64,000 nt of DNA from Vicinamibacteria bacterium. GTDB lineage: Bacteria; Acidobacteriota; Vicinamibacteria; Vicinamibacterales; UBA8438. Both the position numbers and the translations under genes were made by a program. This document shows positions 8,861-16,368 of this stretch, in pieces; within the stretch, counting starts at the first letter, position 1, and each line of letters begins with the position of its first letter. The notes under the pieces were generated by a model, which was not told the DNA's origin, made no database searches, and worked only from the letters and a program-made list of their open reading frames with translations. Location: NCBI GenBank assembly GCA_022820825.1, contig JAJEEU010000042.1, positions 114,020-178,019 on the forward strand, in the 5' to 3' direction.

Positions 8861-10338
8861 GAGCCGTCCTTCATTCGTTCCTGGTGCTGGCAGCAGTCGT
8901 CGGTCCGGGTGCCACGGCCGTCACGGCTGCCGCGGCCCAGCCGCGGGGCGGCGACGAACCGGTTGTGGTGATCGGCGGCGACTACAACCTGCCGGCCGGC
9001 AGACGGGCGGAAGAGGTAGTCGTCATCGCCGGCTCGGCCATCGTGGAAGGCGACGTCGACGGCGATGCCGTGGCGGTCATGGGCGATATCACGCTGGCCG
9101 CCACCGCTCGCGTCGATGGCGACTTCGTGGTGGTCATGGGGTCGGCGACGATAGAGCCCGGCGCGGTCGTGGAACGGGACCTGGTGGTGGTCATGGGCGG
9201 CCTCGACGCGCCGGCCGACTTCCAGGCCGGCGGCGAGCAGGTCGTCGTTGCGGGCGGGTTCGGGCCGCCGGGCGGCTTCGGCGCGATCACGCCGTGGTTC
9301 CGCGAGGGGCTCTTCTGGGGGCGCCCGTTCGTGCCGAGCCTGCCCTGGATGTGGATGCTCGCCGCGCTGCTGGCGCTGCTTTACCTGGCGACGAACCTCG
9401 TGTTCGATCGCCCGGTGCGCGCCTGCGTGGACGTGTTGGCCGAGAAGCCGCTGAGCACCGGCCTGGGCGGCTTGCTGGTCGTGCTGCTTGCAGGACCGGT
9501 GTTCTTCATACTGGCCGTGTCGGTCGTGGGACTGGTGGTGATACCGTTCGTGGCGTGCGCCCTGCTGCTCGCGGGCCTGGTCGGACGGGTGGCCACCGCA
9601 CGGTGGATCGGTGGACGGCTGGTAGCCGAGGACGAGCCGGAGAGCCGGTGGCAGGGGACGCGCTCGCTGCTGATCGGGATGGCGCTGGTCAGCGTCGCGT
9701 ACCTTGTGCCCGTGCTCGGCTTCGTAGCCTGGACCACGCTGGGCGTGTTCGGGTTGGGAGCGGTGGCCGCGGTCGTAATCGCCGGCCTGCGGCGCGAGAA
9801 CCCGCCACAGGCCGCGCCGGCCGCGCCGGTCGCGGACCCGCCCGCGGCGTCGAGCGATGGCGCCGTGCCGGTCGTGGAGGGCGAGTCGGGCCAGGCCGAC
9901 CCGGCCGCACCCCCCAGGCCCGCTCCACCGCCGCCGCCGGAAGCGTCTCCGGATCTGTCGGTGTATCCGCGCGCCAGCTTCGGGAGCCGCCTGGGTGCAC
10001 TGGCGCTGGACGTGTTGCTGCTGGGGATCACCGCGGCGTTGCTGAACGCCGAGGACGGCTGGTTCTTCCTGCTGGTCCTGGCGTACCACATCGGATTCTG
10101 GGCGTGGAAGGGCACCACCATCGGCGGCATCGTCTGCCACGTGCGCGTCGTCCGGCCCGACGGCGCGCCCGTCCGCTTCACGGAGGCGCTCGTGCGCGGA
10201 CTGTCCGCGATCTTCTCGGTGGCCGTGGCGGGGCTGGGCTGGTTCTGGATGCTCTGGGATCCGGAACGGCAGACGTGGCACGACAAGATAGCCGGCACCA
10301 TCGTCGTGCGTCTCCCGGCGGGCGTCACGCTGCCGTGA
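8857..10338 (+). CDS. Membrane protein: bactofilin-like repeats plus RDD domain
   Basis: Membrane protein of 493 aa with an unusual layout. After a signal peptide (about residues 1-28) comes a region of short hydrophobic-glycine beta repeats, 'VVVIAGSAIVEGDVDGDAVA' and 'VVVMGSATIEPGAVVERDLV', resembling bactofilin/polymer-forming sheets. Then come several membrane segments (about 155-330), a long Pro/Ala-rich linker, and a C-terminal RDD domain (about 370-490: 'GSRLGALALDVLLLGITAAL', 'WDPERQTWHDKIAGTIVV'). The start at 8857 overlaps the previous stop (ATGA). An open frame continues 41 codons upstream into the anti-sigma gene but is not needed. Together with the sigma and anti-sigma genes it may form an envelope-stress unit; its function is unknown. 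Confidence 0.7.
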   Translation: MRAVLHSFLVLAAVVGPGATAVTAAAAQPRGGDEPVVVIGGDYNLPAGRRAEEVVVIAGSAIVEGDVDGDAVAVMGDITLAATARVDGDFVVVMGSATIEPGAVVERDLVVVMGGLDAPADFQAGGEQVVVAGGFGPPGGFGAITPWFREGLFWGRPFVPSLPWMWMLAALLALLYLATNLVFDRPVRACVDVLAEKPLSTGLGGLLVVLLAGPVFFILAVSVVGLVVIPFVACALLLAGLVGRVATARWIGGRLVAEDEPESRWQGTRSLLIGMALVSVAYLVPVLGFVAWTTLGVFGLGAVAAVVIAGLRRENPPQAAPAAPVADPPAASSDGAVPVVEGESGQADPAAPPRPAPPPPPEASPDLSVYPRASFGSRLGALALDVLLLGITAALLNAEDGWFFLLVLAYHIGFWAWKGTTIGGIVCHVRVVRPDGAPVRFTEALVRGLSAIFSVAVAGLGWFWMLWDPERQTWHDKIAGTIVVRLPAGVTLP

Positions 10339-10348
10339 CGCGACGGGA

Positions 10349-11335
10349 TCAGAACACGCCGATCGGGTTGATCGGCGACCCCGTTCCCTTCGGCACGCGG
10401 ACCGGTCCCGCCATGAACATGAATTCCCAGCGGTCCAGCCGGGCCGCGGCCTCCGCCGCCGCCTCCAGGTCGAGGTTGTCGAACAGGTTCATGCCGCGCG
10501 CCACCACGGCGAACTTGTGGATCACCGTCTCGTTGAACCCGGGGATGTTGCCCCCCAGCTCGTGGGCCGTGTCGCTCCCGAACAACGCCACGTCGCGTTC
10601 GGCCAGCAGCGGCAGGAACGAGGCGTCCATGCCGGCGTTGCCGCGGCTGTCGGGCTCTGCGCCCCGCCGCGCCCAGCGCCCGGTGCGGATGAGCAGCACG
10701 TCGCCGGATTCAACGGTGGCGCCGGTCTGCTCCTCCCATTCCTCGATGTCCTGGCGGTAGACGCGCGTCCCCGGCTCGAGGTACGGCACGCCCCGCAGGC
10801 GCGGTACGTCGACGAGCACCGCCTTGGTGACGACGCCGTCCTTCAGGCCGGTGATGCCGAGGTGCTCGCAGCCGTCGTCCGTCACCGTCTCCCGCATGTC
10901 GTGGCCGTTGAAGATCTTGCCGCCGTAGGTGACGTGGCAGATGGCGTCCAGGTGGGTGAAGAAGCCGCCGTGGTAGTCGATGTCGAGCCGATCGCGGATG
11001 CGATCGGGGTCGAACGTGATAATCATGTTCAGCCCGAACGGCCGGTTGGGATCGCTGCCGAGATCGTCGGTCACGTCGTGCCCGAGCGAGATCGCTTCGC
11101 CGGTCTCGACGAGCGCCGCGGCCTGCCGGCGCTTCGCGTCGGTAATGAGGTTCGCCGCGCCCATCTGGTCGTCCTCGCCCCAGCGCCCCCAGTTGGACAG
11201 CTCGGTCATCCACTGGTCGAACTCCGCGCGGGTCGCGCCGGGCTCGTTGGCCGAGCGGTCGGGCTGGCTGGCGGATACGCATCCCGTGAGACCGACTAAC
11301 GCAAGGGCAAATGGAATATGGGCAAGCCTGGTCAT
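10349..11335 (-). CDS. Cyclase-family lipoprotein (kynurenine formamidase-like)
   Basis: Predicted lipoprotein of 328 aa in the metal-dependent cyclase/kynurenine formamidase superfamily. The start at 11335 has AGAGGAG upstream and yields a signal with lipobox LVGLTGC. The enzymatic core shows the family metal motif as 'HGGFFTHLDAICHV' (variant of HxGTHxDxxxH), then 'GIVTKAVLVDVPR'-like, 'GDVLLIRTGRW', 'LFGSDTAHE' and the C-terminal 'GTGSPINPIGVF'. Members hydrolyse amide or ester bonds in cyclic or acyl substrates; the substrate here is unknown. It is one of four paralogues in this window, all exported, unlike cytosolic kynurenine formamidases. Confidence 0.85.
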   Translation of the reverse strand: MTRLAHIPFALALVGLTGCVSASQPDRSANEPGATRAEFDQWMTELSNWGRWGEDDQMGAANLITDAKRRQAAALVETGEAISLGHDVTDDLGSDPNRPFGLNMIITFDPDRIRDRLDIDYHGGFFTHLDAICHVTYGGKIFNGHDMRETVTDDGCEHLGITGLKDGVVTKAVLVDVPRLRGVPYLEPGTRVYRQDIEEWEEQTGATVESGDVLLIRTGRWARRGAEPDSRGNAGMDASFLPLLAERDVALFGSDTAHELGGNIPGFNETVIHKFAVVARGMNLFDNLDLEAAAEAAARLDRWEFMFMAGPVRVPKGTGSPINPIGVF

Positions 11336-11416
11336 CGTGTGGGTTCTCCTCTCGATGCGGTGCGGCAACGCCGCGGCCCGGAAGCTACCACGAAACCGCC
11401 GGCCCGGCAACGCCGC

Positions 11417-12502
11417 TCAATAGACGCGCGGCACGATGCGCCACGGGACGCGCTCGCGGTACTGCGCCCATAGCGGACCGTACCTGGCGGCGCAGCGGCG
11501 GTCGTCGTCGCGTTCCCGGGCCGTGAGCAACAGGACGTAGTAGAGCGGATACAACCACGGCGCCAGGGCCAGCGGCCAGCCCAGCGCGAGCGCCAGTCCG
11601 CTCGCCATCAGCACCTCGCCCAGGTAGTTGACGTGGCGCGCCACGCCCCAGAATCCGCTGCACAGCACGCTGCGGGTTCCATCCGTAATCACCCGCGGCG
11701 TCAACAACCCGAGAAAGACGCGGCCGGGATCCCGCTTGAAGGTGAACTTCTGCATGTTGGAGCCGCGCGCGAGCACCCAGCCGGCAAGAAAGATCAGCGT
11801 TGCGGCGACGTACAGCGCGGCCGGCGCCTGCGGGTTGGGGCGGTCCGCCACCGCCCACAGCCCGACGCCGTAGAAGTAGGGATACCAGGCCAGGCATCCT
11901 CCCACGAGCTTGAGACCCAGCCGCTCGGCAAACAGGTCGTAGGTGTAGAGGTGGACGCGCTCGAACGCCAGGTAGTCGCACAGGAACCAGGTGAACAGGG
12001 CCACGTAGAGCACGACCCCCGGCGAGGGATCGCCGGGGTGGCTGAGCAGATGGTGCGCCGCGAAGGAGAGCAGGTTCAGTTGCAGCACCGTGGCGCCGGC
12101 GACGTACAGGAACATCTTGGCGTCCACGCGTTCCCCGAACAGGCGCGGATTGTCGCGCCGGCCCAGGAAATATTCCGCGAGCAGATGCCGCCCCCGACCG
12201 GGGGCCGTGAACACGACAGCGGCCGAAACGAGCAGGCCGAGCGTACCGGCGCCCGCGGCGCCGGGCCAGCGGTGGCGCCAGAGCCAGTCCCAGGGCATGG
12301 CGCCGCTGTAACCGGCGGCGATCCAGGCGCCGACTGCGACGGCGAACACCAGCGCGCCGTTCAGCCGGTAGCGCAGCCGCGCGCCGCTGTTGGCCTGACG
12401 CGCATACCCCTCCACGCTGCGCGCCGGCAGCGCCAGGTGCCGCGCCAGGATGCCGGCAAACAGCAGCCAGGGAGCGAAGAAGCCAGGTAACGGGTCCGTC
12501 AT
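11417..12502 (-). CDS. ERG4/ERG24-like sterol reductase family membrane protein
   Basis: Polytopic membrane protein of 361 aa with about 8 hydrophobic segments. The C-terminal half resembles the delta-14/delta-24 sterol reductase and lamin-B-receptor family: 'NPRLFGERVDAKMF', 'KLVGGCLAWYPYFYGVG', 'SGFWGVARHVNYLGEVLMAS' and 'LLLTARERDDDRRCAARYG', ending with 'YRERVPWRIVPRVY'. In that family the last segment holds the NADPH-binding residues. Eukaryotic members reduce sterol double bonds; bacterial members are sparse, and the substrate here could be another polyprenoid. Isoprenylcysteine methyltransferase-like proteins share the C-terminal fold and are the main alternative. The ATG overlaps the stop of the SDR gene upstream (ATGA), so the two are translationally coupled. 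Confidence 0.75.
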   Translation of the reverse strand: MTDPLPGFFAPWLLFAGILARHLALPARSVEGYARQANSGARLRYRLNGALVFAVAVGAWIAAGYSGAMPWDWLWRHRWPGAAGAGTLGLLVSAAVVFTAPGRGRHLLAEYFLGRRDNPRLFGERVDAKMFLYVAGATVLQLNLLSFAAHHLLSHPGDPSPGVVLYVALFTWFLCDYLAFERVHLYTYDLFAERLGLKLVGGCLAWYPYFYGVGLWAVADRPNPQAPAALYVAATLIFLAGWVLARGSNMQKFTFKRDPGRVFLGLLTPRVITDGTRSVLCSGFWGVARHVNYLGEVLMASGLALALGWPLALAPWLYPLYYVLLLTARERDDDRRCAARYGPLWAQYRERVPWRIVPRVY

Positions 12503-13284
12503 GGCATGTTGCTGCTGCCGGCCATGAGGTTGATGGCGGTCTTGCGCGACAGCAGGCGCCCGCTGACCTGCGCCACTACCCGGTTGAGGAGACCCGGCAC
12601 CACGCGCGGCCGCTTGCCCAGTGCGGCCAGCGTCTGGCGCGCCACGGCCTCGGGGGGCAGTATGCCCGGCGCCTCCTTGCCGTAGGTCCTGAGGTATCCC
12701 GGTGTGCGGATGGCGCCGGCGCACGATGCGACGACGTCGATGCCGTGCGCGCGCAGCTCGTGCCACAGGCTCTCGCCCAGGATCGTGTTGAATGCCTTGG
12801 TCGCCGCGTAGGCGGCAATGCCGGGCGAACCCTGCATGCCGGCCAGCGACGACATCAGCACCACCGCGCCCCGGCCGCGCGCGTGCATCGGCGGCAGCAA
12901 CGCGTGCAGGAAGGTCAGCGGGCCGCGCACGTTGACCTGGACCATGCGCTCCAGCGCGTCTTGCTCCATCGTGACGAAACGGCCCATCTGCGACGCCGCC
13001 GCGTTGTAGACCAGCATCCCGACTTCAATGTCGGCCACGGCCGGGGCGAGTGTTTCCGCCGCCGCCGGGTGGGCCAGATCGAGCGCCAGGTGGCGCACTT
13101 CCACGCCGGTTTGCCGCCGCAGCCGCTGCGCAAGCTCCGCCAGCGCCGCCTCGCGCCGCGCAAGCAGCAGCAGGTCCATGCCGCGCTCGCCAAGCTGCGC
13201 CGCAAACGCCGCCCCGAGGCCTTCGGAGGCCCCTGCAATCACGGCCCACTTTCCGTAGCGTGTTACATAATCGCTCGCTGCCAT
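12499..13284 (-). CDS. SDR-family NAD(P)-dependent oxidoreductase
   Basis: Classical short-chain dehydrogenase of 261 aa from the ATG at 13284. The cofactor motif is 'AGASEGLG' (residues 17-24), followed by the family 'NAA' motif ('VYNAAASQMGRF') and the catalytic triad in 'VVLMSSLAGMQGSPGIAAYA' then 'ATKAF' (Ser, Tyr and Lys). The C-terminus contains 'PPEAVARQTLAALGKRPRVV', as in fatty-acyl or steroid SDRs. It is coupled by a 4-bp overlap to the sterol-reductase-like gene, so the two probably act on the same lipid-type substrate. The frame stays open to 13368, but the upstream extension has no SD and overlaps the divergent promoter region. Confidence 0.9.
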   Translation of the reverse strand: MAASDYVTRYGKWAVIAGASEGLGAAFAAQLGERGMDLLLLARREAALAELAQRLRRQTGVEVRHLALDLAHPAAAETLAPAVADIEVGMLVYNAAASQMGRFVTMEQDALERMVQVNVRGPLTFLHALLPPMHARGRGAVVLMSSLAGMQGSPGIAAYAATKAFNTILGESLWHELRAHGIDVVASCAGAIRTPGYLRTYGKEAPGILPPEAVARQTLAALGKRPRVVPGLLNRVVAQVSGRLLSRKTAINLMAGSSNMP

Positions 13285-13398
13285 GTCGCGGTGACGAGTA
13301 TAGCGGCGCCCGCCCGTCCCGCCGGATGACGCCGCCGCAGCGATTGTGGTAAGAGAAGGGGACCGCACGCCGACGCGCTCTTGAACGGGGGACTCTCA

Positions 13399-14568
13399 AT
13401 GTCGATGACCAAGCAAAGCAGCCGCCGCGACGTCTTGAAGGGCAGCCTGGCCCTCGCCGGCATGGGCATGTTCAGTTTTCCCGAGTGGGCGCTGCCCGCG
13501 CTCGCGCAGGGCGAGACGCCGGTGCCGTTCACCGACCTGCCCGAGGTGATCAACTGGCGGCGGACGCCGGATCGGCGCATGCTCGACATCCGCACGGTCG
13601 ACAGCGTGTTCACGCACCGGGACGAGTTCTTCACGACGCAGCACTACGGCCATCCCGAGATCGATCCCGCGACGTACCGCCTCGAGGTGTCGGGCCTCGT
13701 GGACCAGCCGCTGTCGCTGTCGATCGACGACATCCGCGCCATGCCGGCCCGCGACCTCATCTTCGGCTTCGAATGCTCCGGCAACCGCGGCCCGATCAAC
13801 GGCCTCAGCAGCAACGGGCGCTGGACGGGCGTGTCGCTGCACACGGTGCTCGAGCATGCAGGCGTGCAGCCGGCGGCCCGCGAGATCGTCTTCCTGGGTG
13901 CCGACCACGGCGAGGAAGAGGTCGAGTTCCGCGGACGCAGCTACACGGTCGACCAGCAGTACGGCCGCAGTCTGCCGCGCGGCAAGGCGCTGTCGCCCGA
14001 GCCGCTGCTGGAGTACGCGCTGAACGGCGAGCCGCTGACACCGTTCCAGGGCTTCCCGCTGCGGCTGCTCGTGCCGGGCTGGTACGGCGCGCCGAACGTC
14101 AAGTATCTGGCCGAGATCCATGTCCAGGAGGATGCGTATCTGGGCAAGTACCAGGCGCGCTGGTACCGCACGCTGAAGGGCGAGATGGTCAACGGCGAGT
14201 TGAAGTGGAAGGAAACTGCCATTACGCGCATGCGGCTCAAGTCGTTCATCGCGCGCGTCAGCACCGACGGCAGCCGGCACCGCGTGTTCGGCATCGTGCT
14301 GAACGACGGCACGCCGATCCGCTCCGTCGAGGTCATGGTGGACGACGGGGAGTGGCAGGCGGCCACGCTCAGTCCGTCGACCAGCAGCAGGTACGGCTGG
14401 AAGTTCTTCACCTGGGACTGGCATGGAGCCACGCCGGGAGAGCACACGCTCGTGTCGCGCGTCACCGACGTGAACGGCGAGGTCCAGCCGACCGCCGAGG
14501 AGCTGGAGGTCAAGATGACCTTCCTGGAGCACAACGCCCAGCACCCCCGCACCGTTATGATCTCGTAG
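13399..14568 (+). CDS. Tat-exported sulfite-oxidase-family molybdenum enzyme
   Basis: Periplasmic molybdopterin oxidoreductase of the sulfite oxidase/SoxC type, 389 aa. The Tat signal 'SSRRDVLKGSLALAGM' leads into the Mo-cofactor domain, where 'FGFECSGNRGPINGL' supplies the Mo-ligating cysteine (Cys126). Other conserved segments are 'WTGVSLHTVLEHAGV', 'GFPLRLLVPGWYGAPNVKYL' and the C-terminal Mo-co dimerisation domain ('VFGIVLNDGTPIRSVEVMVD', 'WDWHGATPGEHTL'). There is no heme domain, so electrons must leave through a separate cytochrome. The start has GGGGGA about 7 nt upstream. The likely reaction is sulfite to sulfate or a related oxidation. A carbonic anhydrase gene follows. Confidence 0.9.
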   Translation: MSMTKQSSRRDVLKGSLALAGMGMFSFPEWALPALAQGETPVPFTDLPEVINWRRTPDRRMLDIRTVDSVFTHRDEFFTTQHYGHPEIDPATYRLEVSGLVDQPLSLSIDDIRAMPARDLIFGFECSGNRGPINGLSSNGRWTGVSLHTVLEHAGVQPAAREIVFLGADHGEEEVEFRGRSYTVDQQYGRSLPRGKALSPEPLLEYALNGEPLTPFQGFPLRLLVPGWYGAPNVKYLAEIHVQEDAYLGKYQARWYRTLKGEMVNGELKWKETAITRMRLKSFIARVSTDGSRHRVFGIVLNDGTPIRSVEVMVDDGEWQAATLSPSTSSRYGWKFFTWDWHGATPGEHTLVSRVTDVNGEVQPTAEELEVKMTFLEHNAQHPRTVMIS

Positions 14569-14596
14569 CAGCCTCGAGCAAATTCAAGGAGTGAGA

Positions 14597-15094
14597 ATGT
14601 CCGCTATCGACGATGCGCTTGCAAGCAACAGCCGTTATGCCGACGGCTTCGACAAGAGTGACCTGCCGCTGCCGCCGGCCCACGGCCTGGCCGTGGTGGC
14701 CTGCATGGACGCGCGGCTCGACGTGCACCGGCTCATGGGGCTGGAGGAGGGCGACGCCCACGTCATCCGCAACGCCGGGGGCGTGGTCACGGACGACGCC
14801 ATCCGCTCGCTGACCATCTCGCAGCGCCTGCTGGGCACCCGGGAGATCGCGCTGATCCACCACACGGACTGCGGCATGCTGACGTTCCGCGACGACGACG
14901 TGAAGGACGCCATCGAGGACGACACGGGCCTGCGGCCGACGTTCGCGATGGAGGCTTTCCGGAACCTGGAGGCGGACGTGCGGCAGTCGATGGCCCGCAT
15001 TCAGGCCAGCCCGTTCATCCCGCACAAGGACCAGGTGCGGGGGTTCGTCTACGACTGCGCCACGGGCCGGCTGAACGAAGTCTCGCCGGCCTGA
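14597..15094 (+). CDS. Beta-class carbonic anhydrase
   Basis: Interconverts CO2 and bicarbonate; 165 aa, at the short end of the beta class and without a signal peptide. The zinc ligands are visible: 'VVACMDARLDV' gives Cys36 with the Asp38-Arg40 dyad, and 'LIHHTDCGML' gives His89 and Cys92. 'HVIRNAGGVVTDDAIRSL' is the usual conserved helix region. AAGGAG sits 5 nt before the ATG; an in-frame GTG at 14591 is a less likely start. It lies 28 bp after the sulfite-oxidase-like gene and is probably co-transcribed with it, although no functional link is obvious. Confidence 0.93.
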   Translation: MSAIDDALASNSRYADGFDKSDLPLPPAHGLAVVACMDARLDVHRLMGLEEGDAHVIRNAGGVVTDDAIRSLTISQRLLGTREIALIHHTDCGMLTFRDDDVKDAIEDDTGLRPTFAMEAFRNLEADVRQSMARIQASPFIPHKDQVRGFVYDCATGRLNEVSPA

Positions 15095-15116
15095 CGGGAA
15101 CGCCCGCCCCGCGTAA

Positions 15117-16109
15117 TTACTCGCCCTTGGCGCGGGCGCCGCTGAGCGCGTTCGGCACCGAGTAGTTCCCCTCGTGGCAGGCGTACTCGTACATCCCGTA
15201 CTCGCTGTCGCGCCGCAGCGGGAAAGACGCCGTCCAGGGCGCGGTGTACGTTTCCGGATCGTCGACGTGGATCGAGTACTGCATCGTGTCGTTGTCCACG
15301 ATCGTGAACTTCTCGACGAGCCGCTGCCGCTCGGTCTGCCGCGAGCGGATGCCGGCCGACGCACCGCGCATGCTCTGCACCTCGCGGAAGTTGTGCGACT
15401 CGACGATCAGCGTGTTGCCTTCCCAGCGGCCGCGCGGGTCGCCTTCCCACTGCCGGATGCTGTCGTCGATATGCGGCCGGCCGTCGACGGGGATGATGCG
15501 CGCGCGGTGGATCATCTCGGCCAGGATGACGACGTAGCCGGGCGGCTGGAAGATCTGGGCGCCGTTGTTGTACACGCCCGGCATCATGATGCCGATCACG
15601 CCGCGGGTGATGCAGCGGTCGGCCGATTCCATCGTGTGCCACGAGTCGTGCAGGTGGTCGCGGTTGTACGCCAGCACCTCGTGGGCCTCCGGCGTCCAGT
15701 CGGGGATCTGCCCGTTGAGGGGTTCTACTATCAATGCGGGCGCGGGTTGGCCATCCACCTCGTTCCAGTACGAGTCGAACCAGTGCGCGCCGTACGCGCC
15801 CACGCTCCTCGGGCGCGGTTGGGCCGCCCGCCGCGCGGCTTCGGCGGCGCGGGCCTCGGCGATCGCCTGCAGGTCCTCCGGCGTGAAGTCGGGACCCGAG
15901 AAGCCGTCGGGCAGCTCCATCGGCGTGGCCTGGGCGTCGACGTTGTTCCAGATGCCCTGGATGTCCGGCTGCCCGTCGGGCAGTATGGCCGGCGTCCAGT
16001 CCGATCCGCCGGCCGACCCGCTCTGGGCGCTGGCGGCCGCGGCGAAACCGAGTCCGAGCAACACGGCGACGGCGACTGCCGCCGGTCTGTGGGTGCGCGC
16101 GATGTTCAT
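15117..16109 (-). CDS. Secreted protein of an acidobacterial paralogous family (member 1)
   Basis: Exported protein of 330 aa with a clear signal peptide ending 'AAAASAQ'. I do not recognise a characterised family. It shares a common plan with two other proteins here (29635-30609 and 52730-53746): an N-terminal 'DGQPDIQGIWNN' segment, a central 'GYVVILAEMIHRARIIPVDG' block, 'GRWEGNTLIVESHNFR', and a C-terminal 'EYACHEGNYSVPNALSGARA'. The conserved Cys, His and Glu in the last block could bind metal or heme, but this is speculation. The start has GGAGGACT about 7 nt upstream. It is divergent from the ilv attenuator and promoter region. Confidence 0.8.
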   Translation of the reverse strand: MNIARTHRPAAVAVAVLLGLGFAAAASAQSGSAGGSDWTPAILPDGQPDIQGIWNNVDAQATPMELPDGFSGPDFTPEDLQAIAEARAAEAARRAAQPRPRSVGAYGAHWFDSYWNEVDGQPAPALIVEPLNGQIPDWTPEAHEVLAYNRDHLHDSWHTMESADRCITRGVIGIMMPGVYNNGAQIFQPPGYVVILAEMIHRARIIPVDGRPHIDDSIRQWEGDPRGRWEGNTLIVESHNFREVQSMRGASAGIRSRQTERQRLVEKFTIVDNDTMQYSIHVDDPETYTAPWTASFPLRRDSEYGMYEYACHEGNYSVPNALSGARAKGE

Positions 16110-16166
16110 TTGCAAGTCCTCCAGGGGAATGGTCCGCAAACGGGCATGCCGGCGTCAACTTTATTT

Positions 16167-16197
16167 TTGACTCGGACCCCGCGCGGCAGGGTAGAAT
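16167..16197 (+). promoter_or_regulatory. Candidate sigma-70 promoter of the ilv operon
   Basis: TTGACT (16167-16172) and TAGAAT (16192-16197) each match the housekeeping consensus in five of six positions, with a 19-bp spacer. Transcription would start near 16204, only about 8 nt before the leader-peptide ATG, so the leader would be nearly leaderless. This is the only good promoter match I found in the gap between the divergent gene and ilvD. Confidence 0.55.
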
Positions 16198-16211
16198 GCA
16201 CTGCATACACC

Positions 16212-16286
16212 ATGTTTTCGCTGCTGCTCCGGGTCGCCGTCGTTGTCGGCACCGTCGGCGTTGTCACGCCGGCGGCCAGCGGATGA
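16212..16286 (+). CDS. ilvL: Val/Leu-rich ilv leader peptide
   Basis: A 24-codon ORF reading [18 protein letters not shown] followed by TPAASG and TGA. Ten of 24 residues are regulatory amino acids: three consecutive Leu, then seven Val including a Val-Val-Val run. It sits immediately before a terminator-antiterminator pair and 83 bp upstream of ilvD. This is the arrangement of leader peptides controlling branched-chain amino acid operons: when charged Val- or Leu-tRNA is scarce the ribosome stalls on these codons. The stop codon lies inside the left arm of the antiterminator (16280-16288). No SD is visible. Too short for a standard gene call, but the composition and position make it convincing. 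Confidence 0.8.
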   Translation: MFSLLLRVAVVVGTVGVVTPAASG

Positions 16287-16316
16287 TGTACCCGGGCTCA
16301 GCAGCCAGAACTTCAG

Positions 16317-16354
16317 GGGCCATCATCCGACGCCGGATGGTGGCCCTTTTTTTT
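16317..16354 (+). terminator. Intrinsic terminator of the ilv attenuator, with antiterminator
   Basis: A 13-bp stem pairs 16317-16329 with 16334-16346 (one U-G wobble, 4-nt loop ACGC) and is followed by eight T residues (16347-16354): a strong intrinsic terminator. The left arm CATCATCCG (16321-16329) is also exactly complementary to CGGATGATG at 16280-16288, which overlaps the leader stop codon, and three further G-C pairs (16291-16293 with 16317-16319) can extend it. That helix would be the antiterminator. A GC hairpin over the Val codons (16252-16275) could act as the pause structure. Confidence 0.8.
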
Positions 16355-16368
16355 ATGTGCGAGCAGTA

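Noticed and set aside
8061..10760. Plus-strand open frame of 899 codons across the sigma to cyclase region
   Set aside because: Runs through three real genes in another frame and into an antisense gene; Arg/Gly-rich shadow.
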